Shown: positions 36,475 through 44,046, numbered from the stretch's first letter. The stretch is DNA of 64,000 nt from Salegentibacter sp. 24 (GCF_004362395.1 NZ_SNWE01000003.1:1-64000); one strand, 5' to 3'. The notes: generated by a model not told the origin, from the letters alone. Numbers and translations: made by a program.

Positions 36475-36501
36475 GAACAAGCCGGATTTCTCGGCTTGTT
36501 C
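36475..36501. terminator. Terminator between converging M16 copy 2 and DUF6520 genes
   Basis: This is the same 10-bp stem as at 33208. A second AT-rich hairpin (AATGCATTTT with AAAATGCATT, about 36506-36535) follows and would serve the minus-strand DUF6520 transcript. Confidence 0.7.
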
Positions 36502-36523
36502 TCAATATGCATTTTTTTAAATT

Positions 36524-36793
36524 TTAAAATGCATTTTTCACTTTTCCAACACCTATTTTCCTAGTCATAAGAGCAGGATCATCATATACCGGGTAAGGTG
36601 TCCCTCCCGGAGTGATACGTGCTTCGCATGGGGTATTGCCTATTTCGCAATTAAGCTCTTCAACAATTTCCACCCCGCTTTCGGTCACTATATAATCCAA
36701 TTCAGGATCACTGGACTGGTTTATAGTGGCGAAAGCCATTCCTATGGCACAAATAAATGCCATCATCGGTAATAAAAAATTTTTACTTTTCAT
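36524..36793 (-). CDS. DUF6520 family small secreted protein
   Basis: An 89-residue secreted protein of a Bacteroidota family with unknown function. Residues 1-22 are a signal peptide (FLLPMMAFICAIGMAFA). The mature part is acidic (SSDPELDYIVTESGVEIVEE), then has two cysteines (ELNCEIGNTPCEARI), a Gly/Pro/Tyr-rich stretch (TPGGTPYPVYDDPALM) and a basic C-terminus. The two cysteines could form a disulfide. It follows the MauE-like gene in one operon (50-bp gap) and converges with the M16 peptidase. The family often has MauE, SusCD or peptidase neighbours as far as I recall. It could be a precursor peptide matured by the M16 enzymes; that is inference. Confidence 0.85.
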   Translation of the reverse strand: MKSKNFLLPMMAFICAIGMAFATINQSSDPELDYIVTESGVEIVEELNCEIGNTPCEARITPGGTPYPVYDDPALMTRKIGVGKVKNAF

Positions 36794-36843
36794 AATACAT
36801 AATTTTATGAATTTGTAATTTGCCTACTTTCTTTTACAGGTGT

Positions 36844-37329
36844 TCAGCTCACATTCCTGTCATTATCGCGATAAAATCTTTTTTCTTTTTTTAGAATATA
36901 GATACTGGAGCGTGCCAGTACGAGATTCCCTATATTAAAATATAAGTATTGCTTCCAGGAGAATTGAGCAATGAAGCCGTTACAGCTGCATGGCATTCCA
37001 TTAGCATTGATCAAACTCCATATACTATAAGTGGCATAAATCATAAAAATTAAAACCGCAAAATATAGTCCTATACGACGGGTCCTCCTTAGCCCAATTA
37101 ATAGTGCAGTGAGCAATTCAACGATCGGAATTACTATAGCAAATACTTCGGCCATTCTTTTCTCAAACAAAAAAGGTGTGTTTAACCAAAAGTTTACAAA
37201 GGACTGATCCGCCAGTTTTGTGATTCCTGAGAAAACCAGAAGCCAGATAAAATAGAACAGCATAATGGAAAGGTATATGCTCCTTCTTTTGTCCTTTCTG
37301 GCTGAAATATTTAAATCCCCGTAATACAT
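36844..37329 (-). CDS. MauE/DoxX-like redox-associated membrane protein
   Basis: Inner-membrane protein of 161 residues with four hydrophobic segments (SIMLFYFIWLLVFSGITKLA, AIVIPIVELLTALLIGL, IGLYFAVLIFMIYATYSI and a last segment near 130-145). SGITKLADQSFVNFWLNTPF is the typical MauE/DoxX loop, and GMPCSCNGF supplies a Cys-Ser-Cys redox motif facing the periplasm. MauE proteins are linked with disulfide formation in partner proteins. The two-cysteine DUF6520 protein downstream is the obvious candidate partner. Upstream it has two copies of the AraC-type direct repeat. Confidence 0.82.
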   Translation of the reverse strand: MYYGDLNISARKDKRRSIYLSIMLFYFIWLLVFSGITKLADQSFVNFWLNTPFLFEKRMAEVFAIVIPIVELLTALLIGLRRTRRIGLYFAVLIFMIYATYSIWSLINANGMPCSCNGFIAQFSWKQYLYFNIGNLVLARSSIYILKKEKRFYRDNDRNVS

Positions 37330-37371
37330 GCTACCTTGTTTTATTCTTTAAGGTAAAGTTCGGGAAAAGTC

Positions 37372-37404
37372 TTTTACTATGAAGTTGGGTATTTGACTAT
37401 GAGG
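37372..37404 (-). promoter_or_regulatory. Direct-repeat regulator site upstream of mauE-like operon
   Basis: TTTTACTATGAAG (37372-37384) and TTTGACTATGAGG (37392-37404) are 20 bp apart, 43-75 bp upstream of the MauE-like start. A TACCTTAA box lies between them and the gene on the minus strand. The same motif recurs at 38705-38738 and 38788. Confidence 0.65.
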
Positions 37405-37409
37405 AAGTA

Positions 37410-38276
37410 TTATCGACACTTGGAAGGAGTAATTCCATAAAATTTCTTGAATGTTCGCGAAAAATGCGCATCACTGATAAACCCACATCGCTCTGCAATT
37501 ATTATCTGGGTTGTATCAGAGGCCTTCAATAAATCTTTGGCCTTTTCCATTCGCTTTTCCAGATGAAACTGTGCCATAGTAGATCCATATAATAATGGAA
37601 AACCGCGTTTTAAAAGACTGGGATTAGCATTAACTTTTTTTGCTAAAAACTCAATAGATGGAAATGGTTTATCGAGGTTGTTCATCAGATAATGATATAC
37701 CCTGTCAATTATTTTCTTATTTTTCCAAATATCGAATTTGTTTGCGACTCTCCTATTAAGCTTTTTATTTCTGGATATATGCAATTCCTTTATCGGAATA
37801 TTTCGTATTGCAGACATTATATAGATCTTATTCTCTCGTGACAAACAGCTTATTCTTGAATCAAGAGAAACTATTAGTTCATCCTTAAATTTATACTTAA
37901 GATCGAGGCTGATTTCTGATTTATCAGAATTGAAAAGCTTTTTTATTTTATTAACGGAAGATCTAGTTAGAAAGCTATTTAAATTATTGAGGCTCTCTGA
38001 TTTTATATAATTCCCCGAAATACTATTCCAATTGGTAACATTTAAATCCTCGTCAAATAAAAAAAATAGAAGCTCAAAATTTATTGGTGCACTATAGGCT
38101 GACAAATTCTTAAAAATATTTTTTAAATGTCCAGCAAGCATATTCAAAAGTGCTGCTATAAGTAAATTTTTATCCTTAAAATTTGTTGTATTAATTCGCT
38201 TATCATAATCACCGCATGCCAGTTCGGTTATCAGATTCGCTATTTGATCCAATTGTCTATCTTTTCTTGTATTCAT
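37410..38276 (-). CDS. AraC-family transcriptional regulator with PAS-like N-terminal part
   Basis: DNA-binding regulator of 288 residues. The C-terminal 95 residues are a double-HTH AraC domain (FPSIEFLAKKVNANPSLLKR, AQFHLEKRMEKAKDLLKAS, IIIAERCGFISDAHFSRTFK). The N-terminal part has a HAMP-like start (LDQIANLITELACGDYDKRI) and a PAS-like fold (ELLFFLFDEDLNVTNWNSIS), so it may sense a ligand or partner protein. It is read one base after the stop of the small STAS-like gene, so the two are translationally linked. AraC proteins bind direct repeats about 21 bp apart, exactly the pattern seen three times around this gene. Confidence 0.88.
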   Translation of the reverse strand: MNTRKDRQLDQIANLITELACGDYDKRINTTNFKDKNLLIAALLNMLAGHLKNIFKNLSAYSAPINFELLFFLFDEDLNVTNWNSISGNYIKSESLNNLNSFLTRSSVNKIKKLFNSDKSEISLDLKYKFKDELIVSLDSRISCLSRENKIYIMSAIRNIPIKELHISRNKKLNRRVANKFDIWKNKKIIDRVYHYLMNNLDKPFPSIEFLAKKVNANPSLLKRGFPLLYGSTMAQFHLEKRMEKAKDLLKASDTTQIIIAERCGFISDAHFSRTFKKFYGITPSKCR

Positions 38277-38277
38277 A

Positions 38278-38664
38278 TCAATTACTTTTTGGATATTTTC
38301 TCAGATATGCTTTAGCTTTAAGGGGATCCTCAAAAATTGCTGTGGGTACGGTTGGTTCGCTCAAGTGAAGATAAAATCCCGCAGTAAATAAGGAGTGCGG
38401 GTAATTTACGAGTAAAGCTACGGCAGTAGTCAATTCTGATCCCTGTTTTGCCAGATAATCCATAGCTGATATATCCGCCTGGACAACTAATCTCAGGTCA
38501 CATAAAACAGGATAAGCCTTATCGTTTTGAATAGATAACCTGAGTCTGAGGAGTTTTTTTGCAATAGATAAGGTAAGAATATCTATTTTGAAATAATCAA
38601 AATACAAAATATCTTGTTCTATATACGTTTCAGCATATTCATTATTTGTTTTCTTGATAATCAT
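38278..38664 (-). CDS. Small STAS/DUF7793-like protein
   Basis: A cytoplasmic protein of 128 residues with an alternating beta-alpha pattern (DILYFDYFKIDILTLSIAKK, KAYPVLCDLRLVVQADISAM, TAVALLVNYPHSLFTAGFYL) like the STAS-like small proteins of flavobacteria (DUF7793 and similar). It lies directly before the AraC gene, and its stop and the next start are one base apart. It is likely a modulator of that regulator, by analogy with STAS anti-anti-sigma proteins. The function is not established. Confidence 0.65.
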   Translation of the reverse strand: MIIKKTNNEYAETYIEQDILYFDYFKIDILTLSIAKKLLRLRLSIQNDKAYPVLCDLRLVVQADISAMDYLAKQGSELTTAVALLVNYPHSLFTAGFYLHLSEPTVPTAIFEDPLKAKAYLRKYPKSN

Positions 38665-38704
38665 TTTTAGTCCCCGTTAAACCACTGTAAGTTAAGTAAA
38701 TATA

Positions 38705-38738
38705 TTTGACTCTCTGAACTAAATATTTTACTCTCAAG
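38705..38738 (-). promoter_or_regulatory. Direct-repeat regulator site upstream of the STAS-AraC operon
   Basis: TTTGACTCTCTGA (38705-38717) and TTTTACTCTCAAG (38726-38738) are 21 bp apart and 41 bp or more upstream of the STAS-like start. A TATATTTA box on the minus strand abuts the site. Autoregulation by the AraC protein is likely. Confidence 0.6.
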
Positions 38739-38787
38739 ACCATTTTAAGTAATTTTCTTCCAATCAAATTGCCTTTAAGGGTCAATA

Positions 38788-38800
38788 TTTGACTATGAAG
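38788..38800 (+). promoter_or_regulatory. Regulator half-site upstream of the oxoamine synthase gene
   Basis: TTTGACTATGAAG, 88 bp before the start at 38888. A degenerate partner (ATTGCCTTTAAG) sits about 20 bp upstream. Confidence 0.5.
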
Positions 38801-38887
38801 AACATTTGAAGTATTTAGCTAATAAAAAATTGCTTTTGCGTGAAAAACTTTAATTAGTTTCAGGTTATAGTTTTTAAATATGGGGCA

Positions 38888-41311
38888 ATGGCAAAGGTTA
38901 AACACAATAATTTTTTGGATACGGTCGATGAAGTAATCACTAATGCAACCAGTGCAGGCGTAATTCATCTTCATGCCGAGGGAAGTGAATTAAACGGAAG
39001 ACGAATCACTATTAACGGCAAATCTTCCTATCATTTCGGAACAACCGGATATCTTGGTCTTGAACAGGATGAAAGGTTAAAAATGGCAGCAATTAATGCC
39101 ATCCATAAATACGGAACCCAGTTTCCGCTATCTAAAACATATATTTCCCACCCCCTGTATGCTCCACTGGAAGAAAAACTTTTCAAAATGTATAAACATC
39201 CGATCCTTATAACAAAAAACAGTACCCTTGGACACCTGGCGGTAATTCCAACCGCGGTCCGGGACAAAGACGCGGTAATATTAGATCATCAGGTGCATTG
39301 GAGCGTTCAAAGTGCTACTGAGGTATTAAAATCAAGAGGTATCCCGGTTAGAATGATCAGGCACAGTAATATGGAGATGTTGGAACATTATATCAAATCC
39401 TTAAGAAATAAAGTGGATAAAATATGGTATATGGCTGATGGGGTATATTCCATGTATGGAGACTATGCTCCTTTAAAAGAATTAATGGAACTGTCAAAAA
39501 AATATCCCCAGCTACAACTCTACATTGATGATGTACACGGGATGAGCTGGAAAGGAGAAAATGGATCGGGTTATGTAATGTCAGAGCTTAAGGAACTTCC
39601 CCAGAATATTCTTCTATTCGGAACTTTGAGTAAAACCTTTGGAGCCAGCGGTGCGGTTTTGGTTTGCCCTGATGAAAAGCTCCACAAAAAAATTAAAAAT
39701 TTCGGTGGACCATTAACTTTCTCTGCACAGCTGGAACCAGCTTCGGTAGCTGCAGCAATTGCTTCCGCTGATATCCATTTATCCCCTGAAATCTACCAGT
39801 TGCAATCAGATTTAGGAAATAAAATAAAATACTTTAATGACTTACTAAAGGCCTCTGATCTGCCCCTGGTGCATAGAAATAATTCCCCCGTTTTTTATAT
39901 AGGCACAGGTCTACCTCTTACCGGATATAATTTTGTGAGCAAAATGATGAATGCTGGTTTTTTTGTTAATCTGGGTTTGTTCCCGGCCGTTCCGGTAAAA
40001 AATACCGGGGTAAGAATTACCATTTCCCGGCATAATGAATTACAGGATATAAAAGCCTTGATAGATGCGATGAAGTATCATTTCCCTTCGGCACTGGAGG
40101 AAACACTTACAGACCTACCAAGGATTTATCTAGCTTTCGGAATGCAGGAATCCGGTTTACCTGAAGAGAAATATGCAGAAAAAGTTAATAAAAACCTTCG
40201 CCTAAAATATACCAAATCTATTAAAGAATTAGATAAAAAATCCTGGGACCAGTGTTTTCTAGGGAAAGGCACATTCGATTGGGAGGCACTTCACTTTTTG
40301 GAAAACGTATTTAGCAATAACAAGCTGAAAGAACATAACTGGAATTTCCATTACATCCTAATAATGGATGAAAGGAATTCCATTGTTATGGCTGCGCATT
40401 TGAGCAGTGCTTTATTAAAGAATGATATGCTCTCTAATGAAACTACCTCCAAAGCTATTGAAGAAATAAGAAAGCAGGATACTTATTACATGACAGATAT
40501 CGTGTTGTCCCTTGGATCGGTTTTTTCCGAAGGGGAGCATTTATACATTAATCTGGGCCATCCTCAGTTAGAAAATGCGATGCGTTTATTTTTAGATCAA
40601 CTCGAAAAAATAAAACAGCAGGAAAAAGCTAAACTTATTATTTTACGGGATTTTAATAAAAACAACAGTTTAAATAGCTTTTTCCATGAGCAAGGTTTCA
40701 TTGCAATAGATATGCCTGATTCTTGTGAAATTACAAAGCTTAAATGGAGTAATGAAGAGGATTATATAGCCACCCTTAGCAAACGGTCCAGAAAGCATTT
40801 CAGGAGAGATGTTAAGGCTTTTGAAAATTATTTTAAAACCAGGATAGTCTCCACTCCCACGACCGAAGAGATTGATAAATATTACGCATTATTTGTACAG
40901 GTTTGGAATCATAATTTAGGGATAAACACCTTTAAATTTCCAAGGAAACTTTTTTCTGAAATGGCCAAGAGCCCGAAATGGGACTTTCTGGTATTATATC
41001 TTAAAGCAGATCGTAACAACGTATCGGATAAAATCGTAGGCGTGATGTTCTGTACTGGATCCGGGAATACTTTTATCCCCGCGCTTGTAGGCATGGATTA
41101 TGAATATAATGAGAAGTTTAATATTTATCGCCAGCTTTTATACCAGACCATAAAAACGGCGGGAATTTTAAAATACGAAAAAATCAATTTCGGCCTTAGC
41201 GCCAATTTCGAAAAAAAGAAACTAGGAGCCACTTTAACTCCTAAAGTAGCCTATATTCAGGCAGACGACAACTTTAGCCTAGAAGCTTTAGAATGGTTAA
41301 GAAAAGACTAG
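38888..41311 (+). CDS. Alpha-oxoamine synthase-like PLP enzyme fused to a GNAT/BioF2-like domain
   Basis: Two-domain enzyme of 807 residues. Residues 45-400 form a fold-type I PLP domain of the alpha-oxoamine synthase family (relatives: BioF, KBL, SPT, CqsA), which condenses an amino acid with an acyl-CoA. YHFGTTGYLGLEQDERL, LYIDDVHGMSWKGENGSGY and the PLP lysine Lys249 in FGTLSKTFGASGAVL are visible. Residues 560-800 resemble a BioF2/FemAB-like N-acyltransferase (KRSRKHFRRDVKAFENYF, NFGLSANFEKKKLGATLTP). The product could be a long-chain amino ketone that is then N-acylated, that is, a sphingoid, sulfonolipid or signal-type lipid. A regulator site like that of the AraC operon lies upstream. 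Confidence 0.85.
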   Translation: MAKVKHNNFLDTVDEVITNATSAGVIHLHAEGSELNGRRITINGKSSYHFGTTGYLGLEQDERLKMAAINAIHKYGTQFPLSKTYISHPLYAPLEEKLFKMYKHPILITKNSTLGHLAVIPTAVRDKDAVILDHQVHWSVQSATEVLKSRGIPVRMIRHSNMEMLEHYIKSLRNKVDKIWYMADGVYSMYGDYAPLKELMELSKKYPQLQLYIDDVHGMSWKGENGSGYVMSELKELPQNILLFGTLSKTFGASGAVLVCPDEKLHKKIKNFGGPLTFSAQLEPASVAAAIASADIHLSPEIYQLQSDLGNKIKYFNDLLKASDLPLVHRNNSPVFYIGTGLPLTGYNFVSKMMNAGFFVNLGLFPAVPVKNTGVRITISRHNELQDIKALIDAMKYHFPSALEETLTDLPRIYLAFGMQESGLPEEKYAEKVNKNLRLKYTKSIKELDKKSWDQCFLGKGTFDWEALHFLENVFSNNKLKEHNWNFHYILIMDERNSIVMAAHLSSALLKNDMLSNETTSKAIEEIRKQDTYYMTDIVLSLGSVFSEGEHLYINLGHPQLENAMRLFLDQLEKIKQQEKAKLIILRDFNKNNSLNSFFHEQGFIAIDMPDSCEITKLKWSNEEDYIATLSKRSRKHFRRDVKAFENYFKTRIVSTPTTEEIDKYYALFVQVWNHNLGINTFKFPRKLFSEMAKSPKWDFLVLYLKADRNNVSDKIVGVMFCTGSGNTFIPALVGMDYEYNEKFNIYRQLLYQTIKTAGILKYEKINFGLSANFEKKKLGATLTPKVAYIQADDNFSLEALEWLRKD

Positions 41312-41411
41312 CGCCCCTGTATATTTTGTTTTTTAATATCCTACCATTAAAAAATACATATTGAAAATAGCCCAACAACGGTATTATTTGTTTTCCCTAA
41401 TAACTAATCTC

Positions 41412-42281
41412 ATGTTCGAGAAGGAATTAACTATGTTCATCGATCAGGTAGACCAGATCATTAACTCCAAGAGTTCAGCACTTACAAAATCGGAGTTAGG
41501 GATCCGGTTATGTAATAGTACCCTTTCGGAACTGCAACATAGGGTGGAAAAAGAAGACTTTGAAGATGCGGCTGAAGAGATCAACTTCTTTAGAAATATC
41601 AAACCACTTCCGATGAGCTACCTCATCTACTTCTCCGAGGTAAGAACCTGCGAGCTTAGCATACCCAAGGTGGGTACCCAACAGAAAATCCGGTTCCTTG
41701 AAAAGGAAGTAAAGAAAATCAACAAGTTTTTTTCTCAAAATAAAGAATTCGTCAGCTATATGGAGCAGTCCCATAATTACCTGGATCCGGAATACTTTAC
41801 CCGTAACAATCTTAATAATTTCCCCTTTGCTCCCACTATTAATTACTACCAGTACCCCGATTTCTCTACCTCTCATGATATGCTCTGGGCCATGATTCAG
41901 GCCTTATATAAGTTCATTCACTACATCCGGGATCAACTACAAAAGTTACAACCGGACAACAAAAATATTTTTCAACAAAGCCAACCCAAACTTTTAGTAT
42001 GGTCAGGAGCAAAAACCTCCCTGGCAGAACTTATTTATGCTCTTTATCTCACAGGAGATCTTAACCACGGAACCGCTGACCTTAAAACGATTACCTCGGC
42101 CTTTGAGGATTTTTTTAATATCCAGATTGAAAATATTTATAAAACCTATTCAGAAATAAAAAATCGTAAAGGTCCACGAACAAAATACCTGCATCACCTT
42201 ATTACATTACTGGAAGCAAAAATGAATAAGGATGAAGAAGGAGAAAGTGGAGAAGAAGAAAAAGATAGTGATGATGAATAA
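41412..42281 (+). CDS. rteC: RteC-domain protein of an integrative element
   Basis: Member of the RteC family, which in the Bacteroides element CTnDOT activates excision genes. The start at 41412 (MFEKELTMFIDQVDQI) was chosen; a TTG 51 bp upstream would add an unlikely hydrophobic extension. The 289 residues show the family layout: an N-terminal helical part with AEEINFFRNIKPLPMSYLIY, and a C-terminal part with LVWSGAKTSLAELIYALYLT followed by ITSAFEDFFNIQIENIYKTY. The last 20 residues are a Glu/Asp-rich tail. No integrase or mobilisation gene follows, so the element is a remnant or a satellite. Confidence 0.88.
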   Translation: MFEKELTMFIDQVDQIINSKSSALTKSELGIRLCNSTLSELQHRVEKEDFEDAAEEINFFRNIKPLPMSYLIYFSEVRTCELSIPKVGTQQKIRFLEKEVKKINKFFSQNKEFVSYMEQSHNYLDPEYFTRNNLNNFPFAPTINYYQYPDFSTSHDMLWAMIQALYKFIHYIRDQLQKLQPDNKNIFQQSQPKLLVWSGAKTSLAELIYALYLTGDLNHGTADLKTITSAFEDFFNIQIENIYKTYSEIKNRKGPRTKYLHHLITLLEAKMNKDEEGESGEEEKDSDDE

Positions 42282-42386
42282 CAGAAAAACTTTTGGATAA
42301 ATCATAGGCTTCCTTTCTTCTCTTTCACCCTACTCCAAGGGTTAAAGTCAGAAGTAATTTTCCATATCCCATAATTCTTACTTTTT

Positions 42387-42578
42387 TTGGTATGGGAAGC
42401 AGTGGTTAATACTTTCTGTGCAGTAGATCCCTACCATAGTAATGAAGAATTCAACTTATTAAGCAGTCAAGTCTACAACCCCCAGGAATTTAGAGCGGTG
42501 AAATTGGAAAATTATATTCTAAAATTTGCCGATAAGAAATCTATTCAATCATTAGCTAGTTTTTTTACTTCCCAATAA
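42387..42578 (+). pseudogene. Possible gene fragment after rteC
   Basis: A 63-codon frame opened by TTG. The part NEEFNLLSSQVYNPQEFRAV followed by KLENYILKFADKKS looks like real protein sequence, but there is no ATG and no recognised family. It may be the tail of a truncated element gene. Confidence 0.3.
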
Positions 42579-42725
42579 GAACGCCTGATTTACTCACCTT
42601 CATAGAAGTTTTTTAAGGAAATATCTATGGTCTGGTGGTCTAATCGGATGCCCAACCCATATTCCAATTAAATTTCTCGCCCTTTAAACTCATGTTTTTT
42701 GTCCTAACTAGAGTGGAAAATTTAC

Positions 42726-42752
42726 TTTTCGTAGTAGTTCGTACTACGAAAA
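42726..42752. repeat. Perfect 11-bp inverted repeat
   Basis: TTTTCGTAGTA (42726-42736), a 5-base spacer GTTCG, then TACTACGAAAA (42742-42752). It shares its core TTCGTA/TACGAA with the palindrome at 42855. Confidence 0.9.
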
Positions 42753-42854
42753 ATGACTTTTTCGAAGATTTTCACTAAAATTCTGGCCCCTGCTCTTCCA
42801 TTTAAGCCTCAAATTTCACCAATTTAACACAAAATATATTAAATGTTAAATTTT

Positions 42855-42867
42855 TTCGTAGTACGAA
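42855..42867. repeat. 13-bp palindrome related to the upstream inverted repeat
   Basis: TTCGTA, G, TACGAA. It lies 103 bp before the HTH gene and is probably an operator for an element-encoded regulator. Confidence 0.8.
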
Positions 42868-42969
42868 GAAAATAGGGAAAAAAATTCCTCAAAGCGACGC
42901 AAATTTGTAGAAAACATATTTTAACCAGGGCTGGGTCGAAAGGCTCCTTCCATAAAAATTTCTAAAGTT

Positions 42970-43251
42970 ATGTCAACAACACCAGTTACCAAAGTCGAAC
43001 TCCGAATATTCAAAAGAGAATTGTTAGATGATATTAAACAACTTCTCGTTGCACAAGACCCAGGTAGAATTAAAAAGTACCTGAAATCACCCGAAGTAGT
43101 AAACCTGTTACAAATAAGCCCGGGAACATTACAACATTTACGAAACAACGGTACGCTACCTTTTATCAAAATCGGAGGTGTCATTTATTATGATCCTGAG
43201 GATATCCATAGCGCCATGATCCAAAATCAGGTACATCATTTAAAAGAATAA
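42970..43251 (+). CDS. Excisionase-type helix-turn-helix protein
   Basis: A 93-residue DNA-binding protein of the HTH_17/excisionase (MerR-like) class. The motif is KYLKSPEVVNLLQISPGTLQ with HLRNNGTLPFIKIGGVIYYDPEDIHSAM, the usual winged-helix Xis arrangement at about residues 38-85. In Bacteroidota elements such proteins accompany RteC and the integrase and control excision or copy number. It is followed by the accessory protein gene after three bases. No integrase gene is seen here. Confidence 0.87.
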   Translation: MSTTPVTKVELRIFKRELLDDIKQLLVAQDPGRIKKYLKSPEVVNLLQISPGTLQHLRNNGTLPFIKIGGVIYYDPEDIHSAMIQNQVHHLKE

Positions 43252-43254
43252 GTG

Positions 43255-43929
43255 ATGAATTATATCCAACAATTAAATTTAGTATTTAAGGAATTCAGTG
43301 AAGATGATCGGTTAAACCCTACCCATATTAGCCTGTATATTTCATTTTTCCAGGTATGGCACGCCAGTGGTTTCGCAGCCGAATTCTTCGTTAAGCGCAG
43401 AGAATTGATGCAGATGGCCAAAATCGGATCCAAATCCACTTACCACAGGTGTGTAACCGACCTGGACCGATGGAACTATCTCACCTATTTTCCATGTAAT
43501 AATCCTTACCAGGGCAGTAAAATAAGGATGATCCATCGGGTTGAAAGAGAAGATCAGCATTATGTACACTATGATACCAGGTTAGAACAACTTGCAGACG
43601 GATATTACAACTTAGCAAAGCAAACGGATCGGCCCTACAGGGCATTGGATAAGCAAACGGATCGGGCCTACAGGGCATTGGATAAGCAAACAACTAATAT
43701 GAAAGTTCCCCAACCCAACGAGCTGCCGGACATTCTGAATTTCTTTAATGATATCAATTTAAGTGCTGATGTTGAAAATACAATTTTCAAATATTCTAAA
43801 GAATTGCAGGGCCCCACGAGTGAGGCATTGGATATAAGAGACTGGTTCACCCTTTTCATTCATTGCCTGAAAAAGATAAGCCATTCCGGTTTGAAAAAAG
43901 AAGGAAACCACCGCATAAATTCGGTATGA
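43255..43929 (+). CDS. Element-associated hypothetical protein with internal repeat
   Basis: A 224-residue protein of a type found beside excisionase-like genes in Bacteroidota elements. The N-terminal 110 residues (HISLYISFFQVWHASGFAAE, MAKIGSKSTYHRCVTDLDRW) look like a winged-helix or replication-initiation-like DNA-binding domain. The centre carries two copies of an 11-residue repeat (KQTDRPYRALD and KQTDRAYRALD). The C-terminal part is helical. The start is the ATG at 43255; a GTG one codon earlier is also possible. Its function in the element is unknown. Confidence 0.65.
   Translation: MNYIQQLNLVFKEFSEDDRLNPTHISLYISFFQVWHASGFAAEFFVKRRELMQMAKIGSKSTYHRCVTDLDRWNYLTYFPCNNPYQGSKIRMIHRVEREDQHYVHYDTRLEQLADGYYNLAKQTDRPYRALDKQTDRAYRALDKQTTNMKVPQPNELPDILNFFNDINLSADVENTIFKYSKELQGPTSEALDIRDWFTLFIHCLKKISHSGLKKEGNHRINSV
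43618..43691 (+). repeat. 33-bp in-frame tandem repeat
   Basis: Two units (43618-43650 and 43651-43683) differ at one base, and eight bases of a third unit follow. Each unit adds eleven residues, so copy number can change without a frameshift. Confidence 0.92.
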
Positions 43930-44046
43930 ACCACTTTCAACATCTTGATAAAGACATAACGTGTAAACGTACATCTCCCTGAGCAATTAAACAGTTAGAA
44001 TATTGAGATAACCTGCTCATTTAGTGGTTTATGTATACCATTCCGC

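Larger units (their letters stand above)
33357..36614. repeat. Tandem duplication, unit B (3.27 kb)
   Basis: The second copy of the susD-tail, M16, terminator and DUF6520-tail segment. Here the DUF6520 tail continues into the intact gene, whereas in unit A the susD tail belongs to the intact gene. This shows that unit boundaries lie inside susD and inside the DUF6520 gene. Confidence 0.9.
42282..42969. other. Gene-poor stretch between rteC and the HTH gene, with palindromes
   Basis: Only a fragment-like frame at 42387-42578 is seen. The rest is AT-rich and contains two related palindromes (listed separately) ahead of the HTH gene, probably the control region of the element. Confidence 0.5.

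Noticed and set aside
42970-43929. A complete, mobile conjugative transposon
   Set aside because: RteC, the excisionase-type protein and one accessory gene are present, but no integrase, relaxase or tra gene is seen in the window, so only a remnant or satellite can be claimed.
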